Shown: positions 17,472-27,936, counted from the stretch's first letter. The stretch is 64,000 bases of DNA from Cyanobacterium stanieri PCC 7202 (GCA_000317655.1 CP003940.1:1993547-2057546); one strand, 5' to 3'. A program made the numbers and translations. The notes: generated from the sequence alone by a model not told the origin.

Positions 17472-18017
17472 ATGGGTATATTTGAAGATTTTAGTAACTT
17501 TTTAGAATCCAGATTAGAAGAATTTTTAAACAGTAACCCTAAACTCAAATTAGAAGTATTATCAGAAGAATTAATTGCTCAAGAAAAGGAAACGATAAAA
17601 CTAATTTTAAGATTACAATCCGAGCAAAAAAAATTAGAACAGGAAATTATTGAGTTGGGCAAAGAGATTCAAAAATGGCATCCTCGCATTGAGAAAGCTA
17701 GACAATCAGGACGCTATGACTTAGCCCAAGAAGCAGAGATGAGAGAAATTAGTCTCTTACAACAAGGTAAAATTGCTTGGGAAAAGATGGAAGATACCAA
17801 GAAAAAAATAGTTGAATCTCGAGAAATACTGGCTTCTATTGAAAGTAAACAAAAAGAAATTCAACAAAAAATTAAACAAACTCAAACTAACTATAATACC
17901 CCTAATTATCATAATTCTAGCCCCAAATATTCCTATTCCGACACCCTAGATCCCCTAGAAGAAAAATTTCAACAATGGGAGATAGATCAAGAATTAAAAA
18001 ACATGAAACAAAAGTAA
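17472..18017 (+). CDS. TIGR04376-like coiled-coil protein
   Basis: The 181-residue protein begins MGIFEDFSNFLESRLEEFL and continues as a long charged helix (about residues 35-140) with heptad-like leucines, then a Ser/Tyr/Pro-rich stretch and a short acidic tail. This matches the cyanobacterial family known as TIGR04376, for which no function is established. No membrane segment or signal peptide is visible. It directly follows cobA with a four-base gap and is probably co-transcribed, though a link to tetrapyrrole synthesis is not shown. Confidence 0.8.
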   Translation: MGIFEDFSNFLESRLEEFLNSNPKLKLEVLSEELIAQEKETIKLILRLQSEQKKLEQEIIELGKEIQKWHPRIEKARQSGRYDLAQEAEMREISLLQQGKIAWEKMEDTKKKIVESREILASIESKQKEIQQKIKQTQTNYNTPNYHNSSPKYSYSDTLDPLEEKFQQWEIDQELKNMKQK

Positions 18018-18099
18018 GTGGGGGTTGCCGCAACAAGTGGAGTCGTGAAGGCGGGGAACAGGCAATGATTTCCATGTTTTAATTGAATCGACTTTTTTC

Positions 18100-18129
18100 T
18101 TGACTATTTGATCAAAAATAGTGTAATAT
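18100..18129 (+). promoter_or_regulatory. Candidate orphan promoter
   Basis: TTGACT at 18100-18105 is followed after 16-18 bases by TGTAAT/TAATAT (18122-18129). The only downstream plus-strand frame is a 17-codon stretch from 18149, after which comes the 3' end of the minus-strand acetyltransferase gene. It may drive a small RNA or an antisense transcript. No conserved RNA was recognised. Confidence 0.3.
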
Positions 18130-18266
18130 AGAAATGTCTTTTATATAATGGAGATCTGTGTTTTTGGATCTAAAAAAGGCAATATTCCCAGTATAAAATA
18201 AGTATATCATAATAGGAGCAACAAAAAAACAAAAACGACCTTTTTCTCACAAAAAGTTACATTCCC

Positions 18267-18791
18267 TTAATCAGGATACCAAAACATCCCCTTAATGCCT
18301 TCTGGGTCAAGGATAAAGCCTAAACGACGATAAAAATCGACCACTTGTGGATCAGCAAACAAAGTAACATTACTAATATCATCACTGCGTAACTTTCTGA
18401 TCATATACTTCATCAAAACCTTACCTAACCCCTTATTTTGGAAACGGGGATGGATAACCACATCCCAAATAGTCGCATTAAAAGCGTGGTCAGAAGTAGC
18501 ACGGGCAAAACCAATCATAGTTTTTTTTGTTCCTTTCACTTCCCATGCAGAAACCACTAGATAACTATGTTCAAGGGCTTTTCTAACCTTTCTCAATGGG
18601 CGTCTAGCCCACCCTACGGAGTCACAAAGTTCCTCTAGTTCATAGAGATCGATTTGCTCATGGGTGCTAAAGTATATCTTAGTATTACCAAATTTTTCTG
18701 GATCCAATGACACCCAGTCTCTTTCGTAATTGTTAGCTTCTAAGTTGTCGTCGCTACCTGTTTTCGTAAATAATTTTTGCAACCAAACCAT
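18267..18791 (-). CDS. GNAT-family N-acetyltransferase
   Basis: The 174-residue product contains a GNAT domain in its C-terminal two thirds: [20 protein letters not shown] carries the acetyl-CoA-binding Q/RxxGxG/A loop (QNKGLG), and [19 protein letters not shown] is the typical beta-5/alpha-4 ending. An N-terminal stretch of about 40 residues (with [20 protein letters not shown]) is characteristic of a plant/cyanobacterial subgroup. The substrate is unknown. AAGGGC precedes the ATG. A short low-complexity gap separates it from the hydantoinase gene on the same strand. Confidence 0.88.
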   Translation of the reverse strand: MVWLQKLFTKTGSDDNLEANNYERDWVSLDPEKFGNTKIYFSTHEQIDLYELEELCDSVGWARRPLRKVRKALEHSYLVVSAWEVKGTKKTMIGFARATSDHAFNATIWDVVIHPRFQNKGLGKVLMKYMIRKLRSDDISNVTLFADPQVVDFYRRLGFILDPEGIKGMFWYPD

Positions 18792-18913
18792 GCCCTTGTG
18801 GCTAGAGTTAGATATTTTATAGTTTATGTGAGATATTGTTGAGTTCTGTTTTTAACTTTTCTCAACAATTCTCTAAGCATCATATCACAAAGAATTTAGA
18901 ATCGATACTATTT

Positions 18914-21900
18914 TTAATTATTGATTCCTCCCCCTCCCGGTGTTTCAATGACAAACACATCATTAACATTCATTCTGACTTCACCAGTGCTACCAAGGGT
19001 TTCTATCTCCCCATTTTCCCTGATGACATAATTTTTACCCACAGCGCCCTTACCACCGCCATTTAAACCCGATGGAGGTATCCGACGATGACTGGATAAA
19101 ATAGCCGCTGTCATGGATTCCAAAAAGCGAATTTGACGGATTACCCCATCACCCCCTCGAAAGTCTCCCTTACCACCGCTACCCCTGCGGATAGAAAAAG
19201 AATCTAGGCGTACAGGAAAACGCCACTCCAAAACTTCAGGATCTGTTAATCTGGAGTTAGTCATGTGAGTTTGGATAGCATCTGTACCATGGTAATTATA
19301 TCCTGCCCCTGAACCTCCGCAGATGGTTTCATAGTATTGATATTTGTCATTACCAAAAGTAAAATTATTCATGGTACCTTGGGAGTTTGCCATGATACCC
19401 AAAGCGCCATAGAGACAATTGGTTATTTGTTGGGAGGTTTCCACATTTCCTGCCACCACAGCACAAGGATATTGAGGATTTAGGAAGCAGTCAGGGGGAA
19501 TAATAATTTCGAGGGGTTTGAGACATCCTGCATTCAGGGGAATATCTTTGTCCACAAGGGTACGAAATACATATAAAACCACTGCCTTACATACGGACAT
19601 GGGAGCGTTAAAATTGTTGTCTAGGGGCGCTGATGTACCTGTAAAATCGATGGTAGCCTGATCTTTTTTCTCATTAATGGTTACTGTCACGCTGATTTTG
19701 GCACCATTATCCAAGTAGCTGGTAAATTGACCATTTTTTAGTAATTTGATGGCATCTTTTACGCACTCTTCGGCATTTTCTTGGGCAAAGTCCATATATT
19801 GTTTAACGGTTTCTAAGCCGTAATAGTCTGCCAGTTTTGTTAACTCTTGTAAGCCTTTTTCATTGGCGGCAATTTGTGCTTGTAAATCGGCTAAATTTTG
19901 CTGATAATTGCGTACAGGATAGGGATGATTTGTTAGTAATTCCCGTAGTTCTTTTTCTCTTAGTTTTCCTGCTTCTACTAAACAGAAATTATCGATTAAA
20001 ATGCCTTCTTCTTCGATGGTTTTACTCATAGGAGGCATGGAACCGGGAGTAATTCCCCCGATGTCGCTATGGTGTCCCCTAGAAGCTACAAAAAAGTCTG
20101 GTTTTTCTGAGTTGATAAATACGGGAGTGATGGCGGTAATATCGGGTAAATGAGTTCCTCCATTGTAGGGGTTATTACTAATATAAACGTCTCCTTTTTT
20201 TAGTTGATTTCCCTTACTATTAATAAGAGCTTTTACTGTTTCACCCATGGAGCCGAGATGTACAGGAATATGAGGAGCGTTGGCTACTAATTGCCCTTTT
20301 TGGTCAAAAATTGCACAGGAAAAATCAAGTCTTTCTTTTATGTTGACTGAGTAGCTGGTTTTTTGTAAGGTAATACCCATTTCTTCGGCAATAAAGCGGA
20401 AAAGATTATTAAAAATTTCTAGTAAAATTAAATCTTTTTCAACTACTTTTTTCTCGGAAGATATATCATGACTTTCTACTTGATTATCAACGGCTGTAAT
20501 CATTAAATTATTATCCTCGGTGATTACCCCTTGCCAACCTAATTCGATAACGTTGGTACCTGTGGATTCGATGATTAATGCAGGGCCTATGATAGGTTGA
20601 TGTGCTGGAATTTCTTGCCGTTGGAAAACGGGGGTATTATGCCATTGATTTTTGCTATAAAGTTGTACATGGGTAATGGGGGTTAGTTGGTTTACTTGTT
20701 TGTGAGTTATTTCGGGTACTTCATCCTGATAGGTGGGGTTAATTAATTCGAGGGAAATTTGTTCGACAATAAGAGGTTTATTTTCGAGGATAAAACCGTA
20801 AAGTTTTTTATGGGCTTGGTTAAATTGTTGGATAATTTCTGAATAGTTTTTATAGTCTATTTCTAGGGGTGAATCTGTGCCTTGATATTTGAGATATATT
20901 TTTTGTTTATAGGTAATTTTTTCGGGCTCAATTTTGTTTACTTGGTGGGATAATTCGCTGAGGGTTTCTTGTTTTAGTTGCTCAAAGTCTTGGTTTAATG
21001 CTGTGATGAGGGAGGAGTTTAAGGTTTTTTCTTGGCTTTTTTCTTTGATGATGCGAATATCTGCCAAGCCAATACCGTAAGCTGATAAGACTCCAGCGAG
21101 GGGATGGATAATGATATTTTTGATGCCTAAAGATTCGGCGATTAAACAGGCGTGTTGTCCTCCTGCACCACCAAAACAACAGAGGGTATATTCGCTGATA
21201 TTATAACCTTTTTGTAACGATACCTTTTTAAGGGCGATCGCCATTTTTTCTACGGCTATTTGTAGAAAGCCCGAGGCAATTTCTTCGGTAGAAATGGGAT
21301 TATCTAATTGATTTTGCAGATCAATAAATTTCTGTTTAACTATTTCTATATCTAAGGGTGATTTACCATCTTTGCCGAAAATTTGAGGAAAAAATTGGGC
21401 TTGTATCTTACCTAAAAATAAGTTACAGTCAGTTATGGTTAAATCTCCTCCTTTGCCGTAACAAGCAGGGCCGGGATTTGCCCCCGCTGACTCTGGTCCT
21501 ACTCGATAATTTAAACCATCAAAAGTACAGATAGAGCCTCCTCCAGCGGCTACGGTATCGATTGCCATCATGGGGGTGCGTAGTCTTACCCCTGCAATTT
21601 CGGTGTCTAAGGTGCGCTCGTATTCGCCGTTAAAGTGGGCGACATCAGTGGAAGTACCTCCCATGTCAAAGGTGACAATTTTGTTAATTCCTGCTTTTTG
21701 ACAGGTTTTTACCGCCCCCACAATGCCCCCCGCCGGGCCTGATAGGATGCTATCTTTACCTTGGAATTGGGATGCGCTAACTAACCCCCCATTGGACTGC
21801 ATAAACATCAGCTTGGGTAAGGTATCTTTTTGTCCTCGGTTTGCCATTTCCTGTTGTACTTGCTCCACATAACGGCGTAAGATGGGCGATAAGTAGGCAT

Positions 21901-22537
21901 CTACTACGGTGGTATCTCCCCTACTAACTAATTTCATCAGGGGGCTAACTTCATGGGAGAGGGAAATCTGTGTAAATCCGAGCTTACGGGCGATCGCACC
22001 TATGGATTTTTCATGATCTGGGTAACGATAACCATGGAGCAAAACAACAGCACAGCACCTGATTCCTTGGTCATATACTCGTTGCAAATCTTCAATTGCT
22101 TTTTTCTCATCAAGGGGGCTTAACTCCTCGCCATGGGAGCAGTAACGGGCAGAGACTTCGATTATCTGCTCATATACCATAGAAGGCAAAATAATTTCTC
22201 GGGCGAAAATATTGGGGCGATGTTGATAACCAATACGCAACGCATCCCGAAAACCCTCATTGGTAACTAATACCACTCTTTCCCCTTTCCTTTCTAAAAG
22301 GGCATTAGTGGCTACTGTGGTTCCCATTTTGATCACTTCAATATTTGCCAGAGGAAGAGATTGCCCTTGAGGAATCCCCATTAATAGCCTGATACCTTCT
22401 ACCGCAGCATCAGAATATTGATCAGGATTTTCTGATAATAGTTTATGGGTAATTACTGTTTTTTCTGGGGTAAGGGCAACCACATCAGTAAAAGTACCAC
22501 CCCTATCAATCCAAAATTGCCATTGATTATTTTTCAC
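18914..22537 (-). CDS. Fused hydantoinase/5-oxoprolinase (HyuA-HyuB)
   Basis: This 1207-residue protein joins both subunits of the hydantoinase/oxoprolinase family in one chain. The first part (about 1-690) is HyuA-like with the ATPase signature [13 protein letters not shown] near the start and [12 protein letters not shown]. The second (about 700-1207) is HyuB-like with [25 protein letters not shown] and the C-terminal [15 protein letters not shown]. The fused arrangement is that of eukaryotic and bacterial ATP-dependent 5-oxoprolinase, which opens 5-oxoproline to glutamate, a step in glutathione turnover; hydantoin substrates cannot be excluded. Translation starts at GTG with GAGGAAG close upstream. 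No frameshift or missing motif was seen. Confidence 0.92.
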   Translation of the reverse strand: MKNNQWQFWIDRGGTFTDVVALTPEKTVITHKLLSENPDQYSDAAVEGIRLLMGIPQGQSLPLANIEVIKMGTTVATNALLERKGERVVLVTNEGFRDALRIGYQHRPNIFAREIILPSMVYEQIIEVSARYCSHGEELSPLDEKKAIEDLQRVYDQGIRCCAVVLLHGYRYPDHEKSIGAIARKLGFTQISLSHEVSPLMKLVSRGDTTVVDAYLSPILRRYVEQVQQEMANRGQKDTLPKLMFMQSNGGLVSASQFQGKDSILSGPAGGIVGAVKTCQKAGINKIVTFDMGGTSTDVAHFNGEYERTLDTEIAGVRLRTPMMAIDTVAAGGGSICTFDGLNYRVGPESAGANPGPACYGKGGDLTITDCNLFLGKIQAQFFPQIFGKDGKSPLDIEIVKQKFIDLQNQLDNPISTEEIASGFLQIAVEKMAIALKKVSLQKGYNISEYTLCCFGGAGGQHACLIAESLGIKNIIIHPLAGVLSAYGIGLADIRIIKEKSQEKTLNSSLITALNQDFEQLKQETLSELSHQVNKIEPEKITYKQKIYLKYQGTDSPLEIDYKNYSEIIQQFNQAHKKLYGFILENKPLIVEQISLELINPTYQDEVPEITHKQVNQLTPITHVQLYSKNQWHNTPVFQRQEIPAHQPIIGPALIIESTGTNVIELGWQGVITEDNNLMITAVDNQVESHDISSEKKVVEKDLILLEIFNNLFRFIAEEMGITLQKTSYSVNIKERLDFSCAIFDQKGQLVANAPHIPVHLGSMGETVKALINSKGNQLKKGDVYISNNPYNGGTHLPDITAITPVFINSEKPDFFVASRGHHSDIGGITPGSMPPMSKTIEEEGILIDNFCLVEAGKLREKELRELLTNHPYPVRNYQQNLADLQAQIAANEKGLQELTKLADYYGLETVKQYMDFAQENAEECVKDAIKLLKNGQFTSYLDNGAKISVTVTINEKKDQATIDFTGTSAPLDNNFNAPMSVCKAVVLYVFRTLVDKDIPLNAGCLKPLEIIIPPDCFLNPQYPCAVVAGNVETSQQITNCLYGALGIMANSQGTMNNFTFGNDKYQYYETICGGSGAGYNYHGTDAIQTHMTNSRLTDPEVLEWRFPVRLDSFSIRRGSGGKGDFRGGDGVIRQIRFLESMTAAILSSHRRIPPSGLNGGGKGAVGKNYVIRENGEIETLGSTGEVRMNVNDVFVIETPGGGGINN

Positions 22538-22883
22538 TACTTCCTCTTCTCCGTACGTAAATACACCTAAGTGCAGTATAGCTAAAAAAAATTAACCATC
22601 GTGCCGTTTTACTTCAGTTTATGACCTGGATTACCAGGGGGATGCCAATGTTTCCGTATTCGTTTCCGAGTACATGCTCGGTTTACTGCAACTAGAACTC
22701 AATCGGTATCCAAATTTTTCAAGTTATAGATCAAAAAACTTGATAAGCAGTCACCAACACGACAGCTAATTCTTTTACCATGATAATCAATTATCCTCAG
22801 AATCTCAACCTGACTTCATTTCGATGCAAGAGTATTTGAGGTGGGCAATAGGCAATGGTAATAATACTTTGAAGTCTCAACTT
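22538..22883. other. Intergenic region with a possible gene remnant
   Basis: The gap between the oxoprolinase and cobU contains, on the plus strand, a 57-codon open stretch (22596-22769) with no ATG at its start. It reads like protein (for example VYDLDYQGDANVSVFVSEYM) and is richer in GC than its surroundings. I do not recognise it. The remainder includes a GGTGGGCAATAGGCAATGG word common to cyanobacterial intergenic repeats. Confidence 0.3.
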
Positions 22884-23429
22884 TTAGGGCTTAGCATCAA
22901 TATTTACCCCAATTTTACTAATATCCACGGCATAACCTGCAACTACCAAGAAAACCTCATCAGCAAGTTGTCCGATTTGACGGGTTAAACTACCAAGACG
23001 ATTACGAAATAAACGCCCCATTTTGTAGGCAGGAATCACCCCCCAGCCTGTTTCTTCTGCCACCAAAATTATATGATTATTACTACTTGCTAAACTGCTT
23101 AATAATTGTTCTGATTGTTGTTGCCAGAAAGTATCTTCTTTTTCTATAAAATTAGCTACCCACGTCCCCAAAGAGTCAATTAATATTAGGTGATGATTGT
23201 CACATTTATCAATAGCATTAGATAACTGAAAAGGAACTTCTAAACATTGCCATGACTGAGGTCTTCTTTGTTGATGAATTTGAATTTTTGTCATCCATTC
23301 TGTATCAGATTCTATTTTTTGAGCCGTGGCGATATAAATAACTTGTTGGGATTGGTTTTTGGCGAGGGATTCTGCCCACTCACTTTTTCCGCTACTGGCT
23401 GCCCCTGTTACTAAAGTAATTTTTGTCAT
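22884..23429 (-). CDS. cobU: Adenosylcobinamide kinase/guanylyltransferase CobU
   Basis: CobU phosphorylates adenosylcobinamide and then attaches GMP in the late assembly of the cobalamin nucleotide loop. The 181 residues show the P-loop GAASSGKSEWAE (about 9-20), the IATAQKIESDTEWMTKIQIHQQRRP segment with the family's HxxRR pattern (HQQRRP), LIDSLGTWV, and the GxGxVP-like ETGWGVIPAYKMGRLFRNRLG. Length is normal. It is the second cobalamin-pathway gene of the window together with cobA but is 5 kb away and on the other strand. No cobalamin riboswitch was seen upstream. Confidence 0.93.
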   Translation of the reverse strand: MTKITLVTGAASSGKSEWAESLAKNQSQQVIYIATAQKIESDTEWMTKIQIHQQRRPQSWQCLEVPFQLSNAIDKCDNHHLILIDSLGTWVANFIEKEDTFWQQQSEQLLSSLASSNNHIILVAEETGWGVIPAYKMGRLFRNRLGSLTRQIGQLADEVFLVVAGYAVDISKIGVNIDAKP

Positions 23430-23581
23430 CTTAGTTAAACCCTCTCTAACACTAATATTGTAAAGATTCTGAGCTCAATTCATTGAAAAAGAAATCATTA
23501 GCCATGTAATTGATTACACGGTAAGTGATAATACATTGATCTCAAGTATGGTTAATCAGTTATACAAAAAAGCTCGGTTTT

Positions 23582-23612
23582 GCCCCCTAAATCCCCCAAT
23601 TCTGGGGGACTT
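23582..23612 (-). repeat. 31-base interspersed repeat, copy 1
   Basis: The 31 bases here are the exact reverse complement of 59908-59938. The core TCCCCCAGAATTGGGGGA is an imperfect palindrome that can form a hairpin. It sits in the gap between cobU and uvrC, outside any gene. This word is widespread in cyanobacterial genomes. Confidence 0.85.
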
Positions 23613-23712
23613 GCAAATCATATATATGGTTTTTTTCCTAAAATAGATGTAATAGCAAAAGTTTTTTCGACTGTAATTATTCATTATCAATTATCAATTA
23701 TCAATTATTAAC

Positions 23713-25530
23713 ATGATTGCCCATTATCCCTTACCAAAATTAAAGGATTTGCCCTCGGATGCGGGGGTTTATTTTATGCGCGATCGCACCGGGGAGATAT
23801 TATATATAGGTAAGGCAAAAAATTTACGCAAAAGGGTGTCATCCTATTTTGCCCCTTCCCAGAGACATAGTAACCGTATAGCTTTGATGGTGTCTCAGAT
23901 ACGGGATATTGATTTTATCGTTACCGACACCGAAGCCGAAGCCTTGGCATTGGAAGCGAATTTAATCAAGCAACATCAACCCCATTTTAATGTGTTGCTC
24001 AAGGATGATAAGAAGTATCCTTATGTGTGTATTACTTGGTCTGAAAAATATCCTCGCATTTTTATCACCCGCAAAAGAAGGGTAAAAAGTAGGGGCGATC
24101 GCTACTATGGACCTTATACTGATACTAGGGGATTACGGCATACCCTCGACTTAATTAAGGGCAATTTTGCCCTCAGACAGCGCCCCAAGCCGTTACATAA
24201 AGATAGACCCTGTTTAAACTATGATATGGGAAAATGCCCTGGGGTATGTCAAAATTTGATTTCCTCCCAAGAATATCGGCAAACTATCCAAAAAATTGCC
24301 CTAATTTTTCAAGGGCGGACAAATGAACTAATTAGTCAGTTGCGGCAACAAATGGAAAAGGCTGCGGAAAATCTTGATTTTGAGAAGGCGGCAAAATATC
24401 GAGATCAAATCCATAGTTTAGAGCAATTATTTGCAACCCAAAAGGTAGCTTTACCTGATGATACCATATCCCAAGATGCGATCGCCCTTGCCCAAGATGA
24501 ACAACATACCTGTATCCAACTATTCCAAATTAGGGCGGGGCGTTTGGTGGGTAGATTAGGCTTTTATACCGATAATGGCAAGGAAACGGAAGCCGGGGAA
24601 ATCTTACAAAGGGTATTGGAACAACATTATCAACAAATCGAACCCTTGGAGATTCCCTCGGAAATTTTGGTACAACATCCCCTCGAGGATGCGGAAATGT
24701 TGATGGAATGGTTGGGGGAAAAAACAGGTAAAAAAATCACCATCATTAACCCCCAAAGACAAATCAAAGCCGAGTTAATCGCCATGGTGGAAAAAAATGC
24801 CCACATTGAATTGGAAAAAACCCAAAAATCCGCCCTCATTAACCTCGAAGCCATGGAGGATTTAGCCCAAATTCTTGGTTTAAAACACCTTCCTAAACAC
24901 ATCGAAGGGTATGACATATCCCACCTCCAAGGTTCCAATGCCGTGGCTTCTAGGGTGGTATTTATCGATGGACAACCTGCCAAACAATATTATCGCCATT
25001 ACAAAATTAAAAACCCCACCATCACCATCGGGCATTCCGACGACTTTTTATCGTTGCAGGAGGTCATTAGAAGGCGTTTTTCGGGCAATGACCCCCGTCC
25101 TGACCTAATTATGATTGATGGGGGAAAAGGGCAACTCTCGGCGGTATGTGAGGTGCTAGAGGAGTTAACTTTAACAGGTAAGCTGAAGGTCATTAGTTTG
25201 GCGAAAAAAAGGGAGGAGATATTTTTACCGAAGCAATCCCAACCGTTACCCACAGATGCTGAACAGGCAGGGGTACAATTATTGAGGAGGTTAAGGGATG
25301 AAGCTCACCGTTTCGCTGTTACCTTCCACCGACAACAACGATTAAAGGCTTCGAGGCGATCGCAACTTGACCAAATCCCCGGTTTAGGGTTTGAACGCCA
25401 AAAACGTCTCCTAGCCCATTTTCACTCGGTGGATTACATCAGGGAAGCCAGTGTAAAGCAAATTCAAGCAGTGGATGGTATCGGGGTTAGTTTGGCTGAA
25501 AATATTTACGACTACTTCCACCCTAGTTAA
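23713..25530 (+). CDS. uvrC: Excinuclease ABC subunit C
   Basis: UvrC makes the two incisions around bulky DNA lesions in nucleotide excision repair, acting with UvrA and UvrB. The 605-residue protein has the GIY-YIG nuclease at the N-terminus ([25 protein letters not shown], about residues 18-42, split by the catalytic Tyr/Arg pattern), a UVR motif ([19 protein letters not shown], about 216-234), the RNase H-like C-terminal nuclease ([19 protein letters not shown]) and the final helix-hairpin-helix ([16 protein letters not shown]). The length is normal and no residue is obviously missing. ATG 23713 follows an AT-rich ATTATCAATT repeat tract without a clear ribosome-binding site. Confidence 0.96.
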   Translation: MIAHYPLPKLKDLPSDAGVYFMRDRTGEILYIGKAKNLRKRVSSYFAPSQRHSNRIALMVSQIRDIDFIVTDTEAEALALEANLIKQHQPHFNVLLKDDKKYPYVCITWSEKYPRIFITRKRRVKSRGDRYYGPYTDTRGLRHTLDLIKGNFALRQRPKPLHKDRPCLNYDMGKCPGVCQNLISSQEYRQTIQKIALIFQGRTNELISQLRQQMEKAAENLDFEKAAKYRDQIHSLEQLFATQKVALPDDTISQDAIALAQDEQHTCIQLFQIRAGRLVGRLGFYTDNGKETEAGEILQRVLEQHYQQIEPLEIPSEILVQHPLEDAEMLMEWLGEKTGKKITIINPQRQIKAELIAMVEKNAHIELEKTQKSALINLEAMEDLAQILGLKHLPKHIEGYDISHLQGSNAVASRVVFIDGQPAKQYYRHYKIKNPTITIGHSDDFLSLQEVIRRRFSGNDPRPDLIMIDGGKGQLSAVCEVLEELTLTGKLKVISLAKKREEIFLPKQSQPLPTDAEQAGVQLLRRLRDEAHRFAVTFHRQQRLKASRRSQLDQIPGLGFERQKRLLAHFHSVDYIREASVKQIQAVDGIGVSLAENIYDYFHPS

Positions 25531-25607
25531 TCAAAAACAGCCTTTATTCTAAATTCGAGAATATAGAATAGAATAAGATTAGATTAAGTGATAAAGTCTT
25601 GGCATAA

Positions 25608-26111
25608 ATGTTAAAACCTCAAGATATAGTAGTTTTATTGAAAGTTCATTGTTTAGGGGATGAATGGACTTATCAGCAATTAGCAGAAAGTATTAAGGCC
25701 AGTTCATCGGTGGTATATGAGGCTTTAAAACGTTGTGAAGAATGTCATTTGTATAATACCAAGAGACGAAGAATTTTAAATGGGGCTTTACTAGAATTTT
25801 TAGAACATGGGTTAAAGTATGTTTTTCCTGCTAAGGGAGGGGCATTAGTACGAGGTGTGCCCACCGCTCATTCAGCTAAACCGTTAAAGGATTTATTAAT
25901 GACCAACGATAATTCTATCTATGTTTGGGCTTCAGGTAAAGGTAAAGTCAAAGGACAAGAAATTATCCCTTTATATCGCTCAGTGCCAGATGTGATAAAC
26001 GGTGATCGAGAATTTTATGAGTTGTTGTCTTTGGTGGATAGTTTGCGCATAGGGAAAAGAAGAGAAATTGAATTGGCTATCATAGAGTTAGATAAGAGGT
26101 TAAATGGTTAA
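25608..26111 (+). CDS. Winged-helix protein, putative antitoxin of an AbiE-like pair
   Basis: The 167-residue protein has an N-terminal helix-turn-helix (about residues 15-55, WTYQQLAESIKASSSVVYEA) and a C-terminal region with GRxxEIELAIIELDKRL. It overlaps the next gene by 8 bases (ATGGTTAA), indicating translational coupling. A winged-helix protein coupled to a nucleotidyltransferase recalls AbiEi/AbiEii type IV toxin-antitoxin systems, but the protein is shorter than typical AbiEi and I cannot place it in a named family. It starts 77 bases after uvrC on the same strand. Confidence 0.7.
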   Translation: MLKPQDIVVLLKVHCLGDEWTYQQLAESIKASSSVVYEALKRCEECHLYNTKRRRILNGALLEFLEHGLKYVFPAKGGALVRGVPTAHSAKPLKDLLMTNDNSIYVWASGKGKVKGQEIIPLYRSVPDVINGDREFYELLSLVDSLRIGKRREIELAIIELDKRLNG

Positions 26112-26787
26112 TCCGCAGATTAAAAATTTAGAAAGAGTAGCTGAACTGTTAGCACCTATTCCCACTCGATTTATTTTTACTGGTGGGGCAACTATTATCT
26201 TATATGTATATGAAATCCTACACGATGAACTTCGTCCGACTTTAGATGTTGATTGTGTCATGGAAGTATTTTCAAGGGTAGAGTATTATGCTTTGGCACA
26301 AAAGCTACGGGAAATAGGATTGGAGGAATATGTTACTAAAGATGCTCCTTTATGTCGATGGAAATACGATAATCTAGTTATTGACATTATGCCTTGTGAT
26401 AGTAATATTCTCGGTTTTACTAATCGCTGGTATAGGGAAGGACTCAGTAATTGTATAAATTATACTTTGCCTAATGGACGGATAATTGAAATTTTTGCTC
26501 CTGTTTATTTATTAGCAACTAAAGTAGAGGCTTTTTTGGGGCGAGGGAAGGATTTACGTTTATCTAAGGATATTGAAGATGTAATTATTTTGCTCGATGG
26601 TTGTGAGGGGTTAGAAGCTAGTTTTTATGAGGCGAGTGCTGAGGTGCAACAATTTTTAAGCACTTGGTTTCTAGATAATCTTCGTCAACTGGAGGAAGCT
26701 GTTTTCTGTTTTGTACCGGCTTCCAGTGTGGGGCGCGAAGATATAGTAATTGATTTGCTTGATAAGTTTGCTCATATCAGGAGTTAG
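26104..26787 (+). CDS. Nucleotidyltransferase-like protein, putative toxin of an AbiE-like pair
   Basis: The 227-residue protein resembles minimal nucleotidyltransferases of the AbiEii/MenT kind: TGGATIILYV (about residues 25-34) provides the Gly-rich entry motif and RPTLDVDCVM (about 46-55) the paired metal-binding aspartates D-x-D. A third acidic residue may be in YDNLVIDIMPCD. FAPVYLLATKVEAFLGRGKD is the family's K-containing helix that usually follows. AbiEii-type toxins modify tRNA or other targets. AAGAGG precedes the ATG inside the upstream gene. The C-terminal 50 residues have no recognised motif. Whether it is toxic is untested; a housekeeping nucleotidyltransferase is a possible alternative. 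Confidence 0.7.
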   Translation: MVNPQIKNLERVAELLAPIPTRFIFTGGATIILYVYEILHDELRPTLDVDCVMEVFSRVEYYALAQKLREIGLEEYVTKDAPLCRWKYDNLVIDIMPCDSNILGFTNRWYREGLSNCINYTLPNGRIIEIFAPVYLLATKVEAFLGRGKDLRLSKDIEDVIILLDGCEGLEASFYEASAEVQQFLSTWFLDNLRQLEEAVFCFVPASSVGREDIVIDLLDKFAHIRS

Positions 26788-26885
26788 TAACTGCCATGAA
26801 GTAAAACTATGTTTATCAAATAACCAATATTTACAAGGTTTTCAGGGAATTTATAAAAAAAGTTTAAAAAAAATGCTCCATTTCC

Positions 26886-26914
26886 TTGACACTAGAATAT
26901 GGATTCGTTATATT
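26886..26914 (+). promoter_or_regulatory. Strong sigma-70 promoter upstream of tRNA-Glu
   Basis: TTGACA at 26886-26891 and TATATT at 26909-26914 are separated by exactly 17 bases, close to the consensus. The tRNA-Glu gene starts about 55 bases downstream, implying a short leader that is processed. No other gene lies between. Confidence 0.75.
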
Positions 26915-26969
26915 AATATATGTGCGTTAAACGAAGGAACATAGACCAAACGTTAGGCACAACACCTAA

Positions 26970-27042
26970 GCCCCCATCGTCTAGAGGCCTAGGACACCTC
27001 CCTTTCACGGAGGCGACAGGGATTCGAATTCCCTTGGGGGTA
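26970..27042 (+). tRNA. trnE: tRNA-Glu (TTC)
   Basis: A complete cloverleaf: acceptor GCCCCCA with TGGGGGT (terminal G-U pair), D arm ATCGTCTAGAGGCCTAGGAC, anticodon arm CCTCC-CTTTCAC-GGAGG with anticodon TTC, and T arm CAGGG-ATTCGAA-TTCCCT-like. The discriminator is A and CCA is not encoded. The sequence is very like chloroplast trnE, which also supplies glutamyl-tRNA for tetrapyrrole synthesis. Confidence 0.96.
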
Positions 27043-27053
27043 TATATATAAAG

Positions 27054-27088
27054 AAAGAGCTAACTCGTTGGGTTGGCTCTTTTTTTGT
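27054..27088 (+). terminator. Intrinsic terminator of tRNA-Glu
   Basis: The stem AAAGAGCTAAC (27054-27064) pairs with GTTGGCTCTTT (27072-27082) with one G-U pair and is followed by a run of T. It lies 12 bases past the tRNA. Confidence 0.85.
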
Positions 27089-27204
27089 TATAAAAAAATT
27101 GAGGGAGATAGGATAAAGGGCGATCGCACTTTAGATGATATTTTAGAATCGTACTTAAAGAAAGATTTATAATTAGTTATTAAATAAAAAAAGCAGAACT
27201 AACT

Positions 27205-27771
27205 ATGGTAATTGCTTTAGAAAAAAAAATTTCCCTAGCAGAGTTTTTAAATTTACCAGAAACCAAACCAGCACAAGAATATATCGACGGTAATATTTAC
27301 CCAAAAATTATGCCCCAAGGGAAACATAGTCGTTTACAAACTCGTTTGTCTACTGCCATTAATCAAGCGGGTGAATCTGATAATTTGGTTTTGGCACTAA
27401 CTGAGTTAAGATGTACCTTTGCTAATCGTTCAATGGTTCCTGATATTAGCGTTTTTTTATGGGGAAATATCCCTTTGGATGACCAGGAAGAAATAATTGA
27501 TCGTTTTCAAATTCCTCCTGATTGGATTATTGAAATCTTATCTCCTGAACAATCTCCCAATAGTGTGATTAACAAAATTATTTTTTGTTTAAATCATGGC
27601 ACAAAATTGGGTTGGTTTATTGATACCAAAGATAAATCAGTGATGATTTTTCAAGCAAATAAACTGCCAGAAATTAAATACGGTGATGATCGGCTAATCA
27701 CATTAAATGTTTTGCGCAATTGGCATATTTCCGTTAATGAGTTTTTTAATTGGTTAAAATTGAGTAACTGA
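27205..27771 (+). CDS. Uma2-family (DUF820) putative endonuclease
   Basis: The 188-residue protein belongs to the Uma2 family, a PD-(D/E)XK-like fold expanded in cyanobacteria. Its core reads MVPDISVFLWGN, WIIEILSPEQSPNSVINKIIFCLNHGTKLGWFID. The Asp of VPDI and the Glu of IIEILSP fit the catalytic positions, and the lysine of NKIIF fits the usual S..K pattern. The function is unknown; nuclease activity is inferred from the fold. It follows tRNA-Glu and its terminator. Another Uma2 gene lies at 36771-37412 but is not closely similar. Confidence 0.88.
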   Translation: MVIALEKKISLAEFLNLPETKPAQEYIDGNIYPKIMPQGKHSRLQTRLSTAINQAGESDNLVLALTELRCTFANRSMVPDISVFLWGNIPLDDQEEIIDRFQIPPDWIIEILSPEQSPNSVINKIIFCLNHGTKLGWFIDTKDKSVMIFQANKLPEIKYGDDRLITLNVLRNWHISVNEFFNWLKLSN

Positions 27772-27936
27772 GTGAGAGAAAGTTACCATAATCAGTTACC
27801 ATTAGGAATTTTTTCTCAAGATGTAATGGGATTTTTAGGGAAACAACCGAGGAGAAGTTGAGAGTGTTTACATGCTAATTTATTCCCTTTTGTGTTAACA
27901 GTGAAGTAACTTTATCAAATCTTTATAAAAAAACTC

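Noticed and set aside
18149-18202. 17-codon frame after the orphan promoter
   Set aside because: Too short, without ribosome-binding site or recognisable product.
22538-23712. Cobalamin riboswitch near cobU
   Set aside because: No B12-box or long structured leader was recognised on the strand of cobU.
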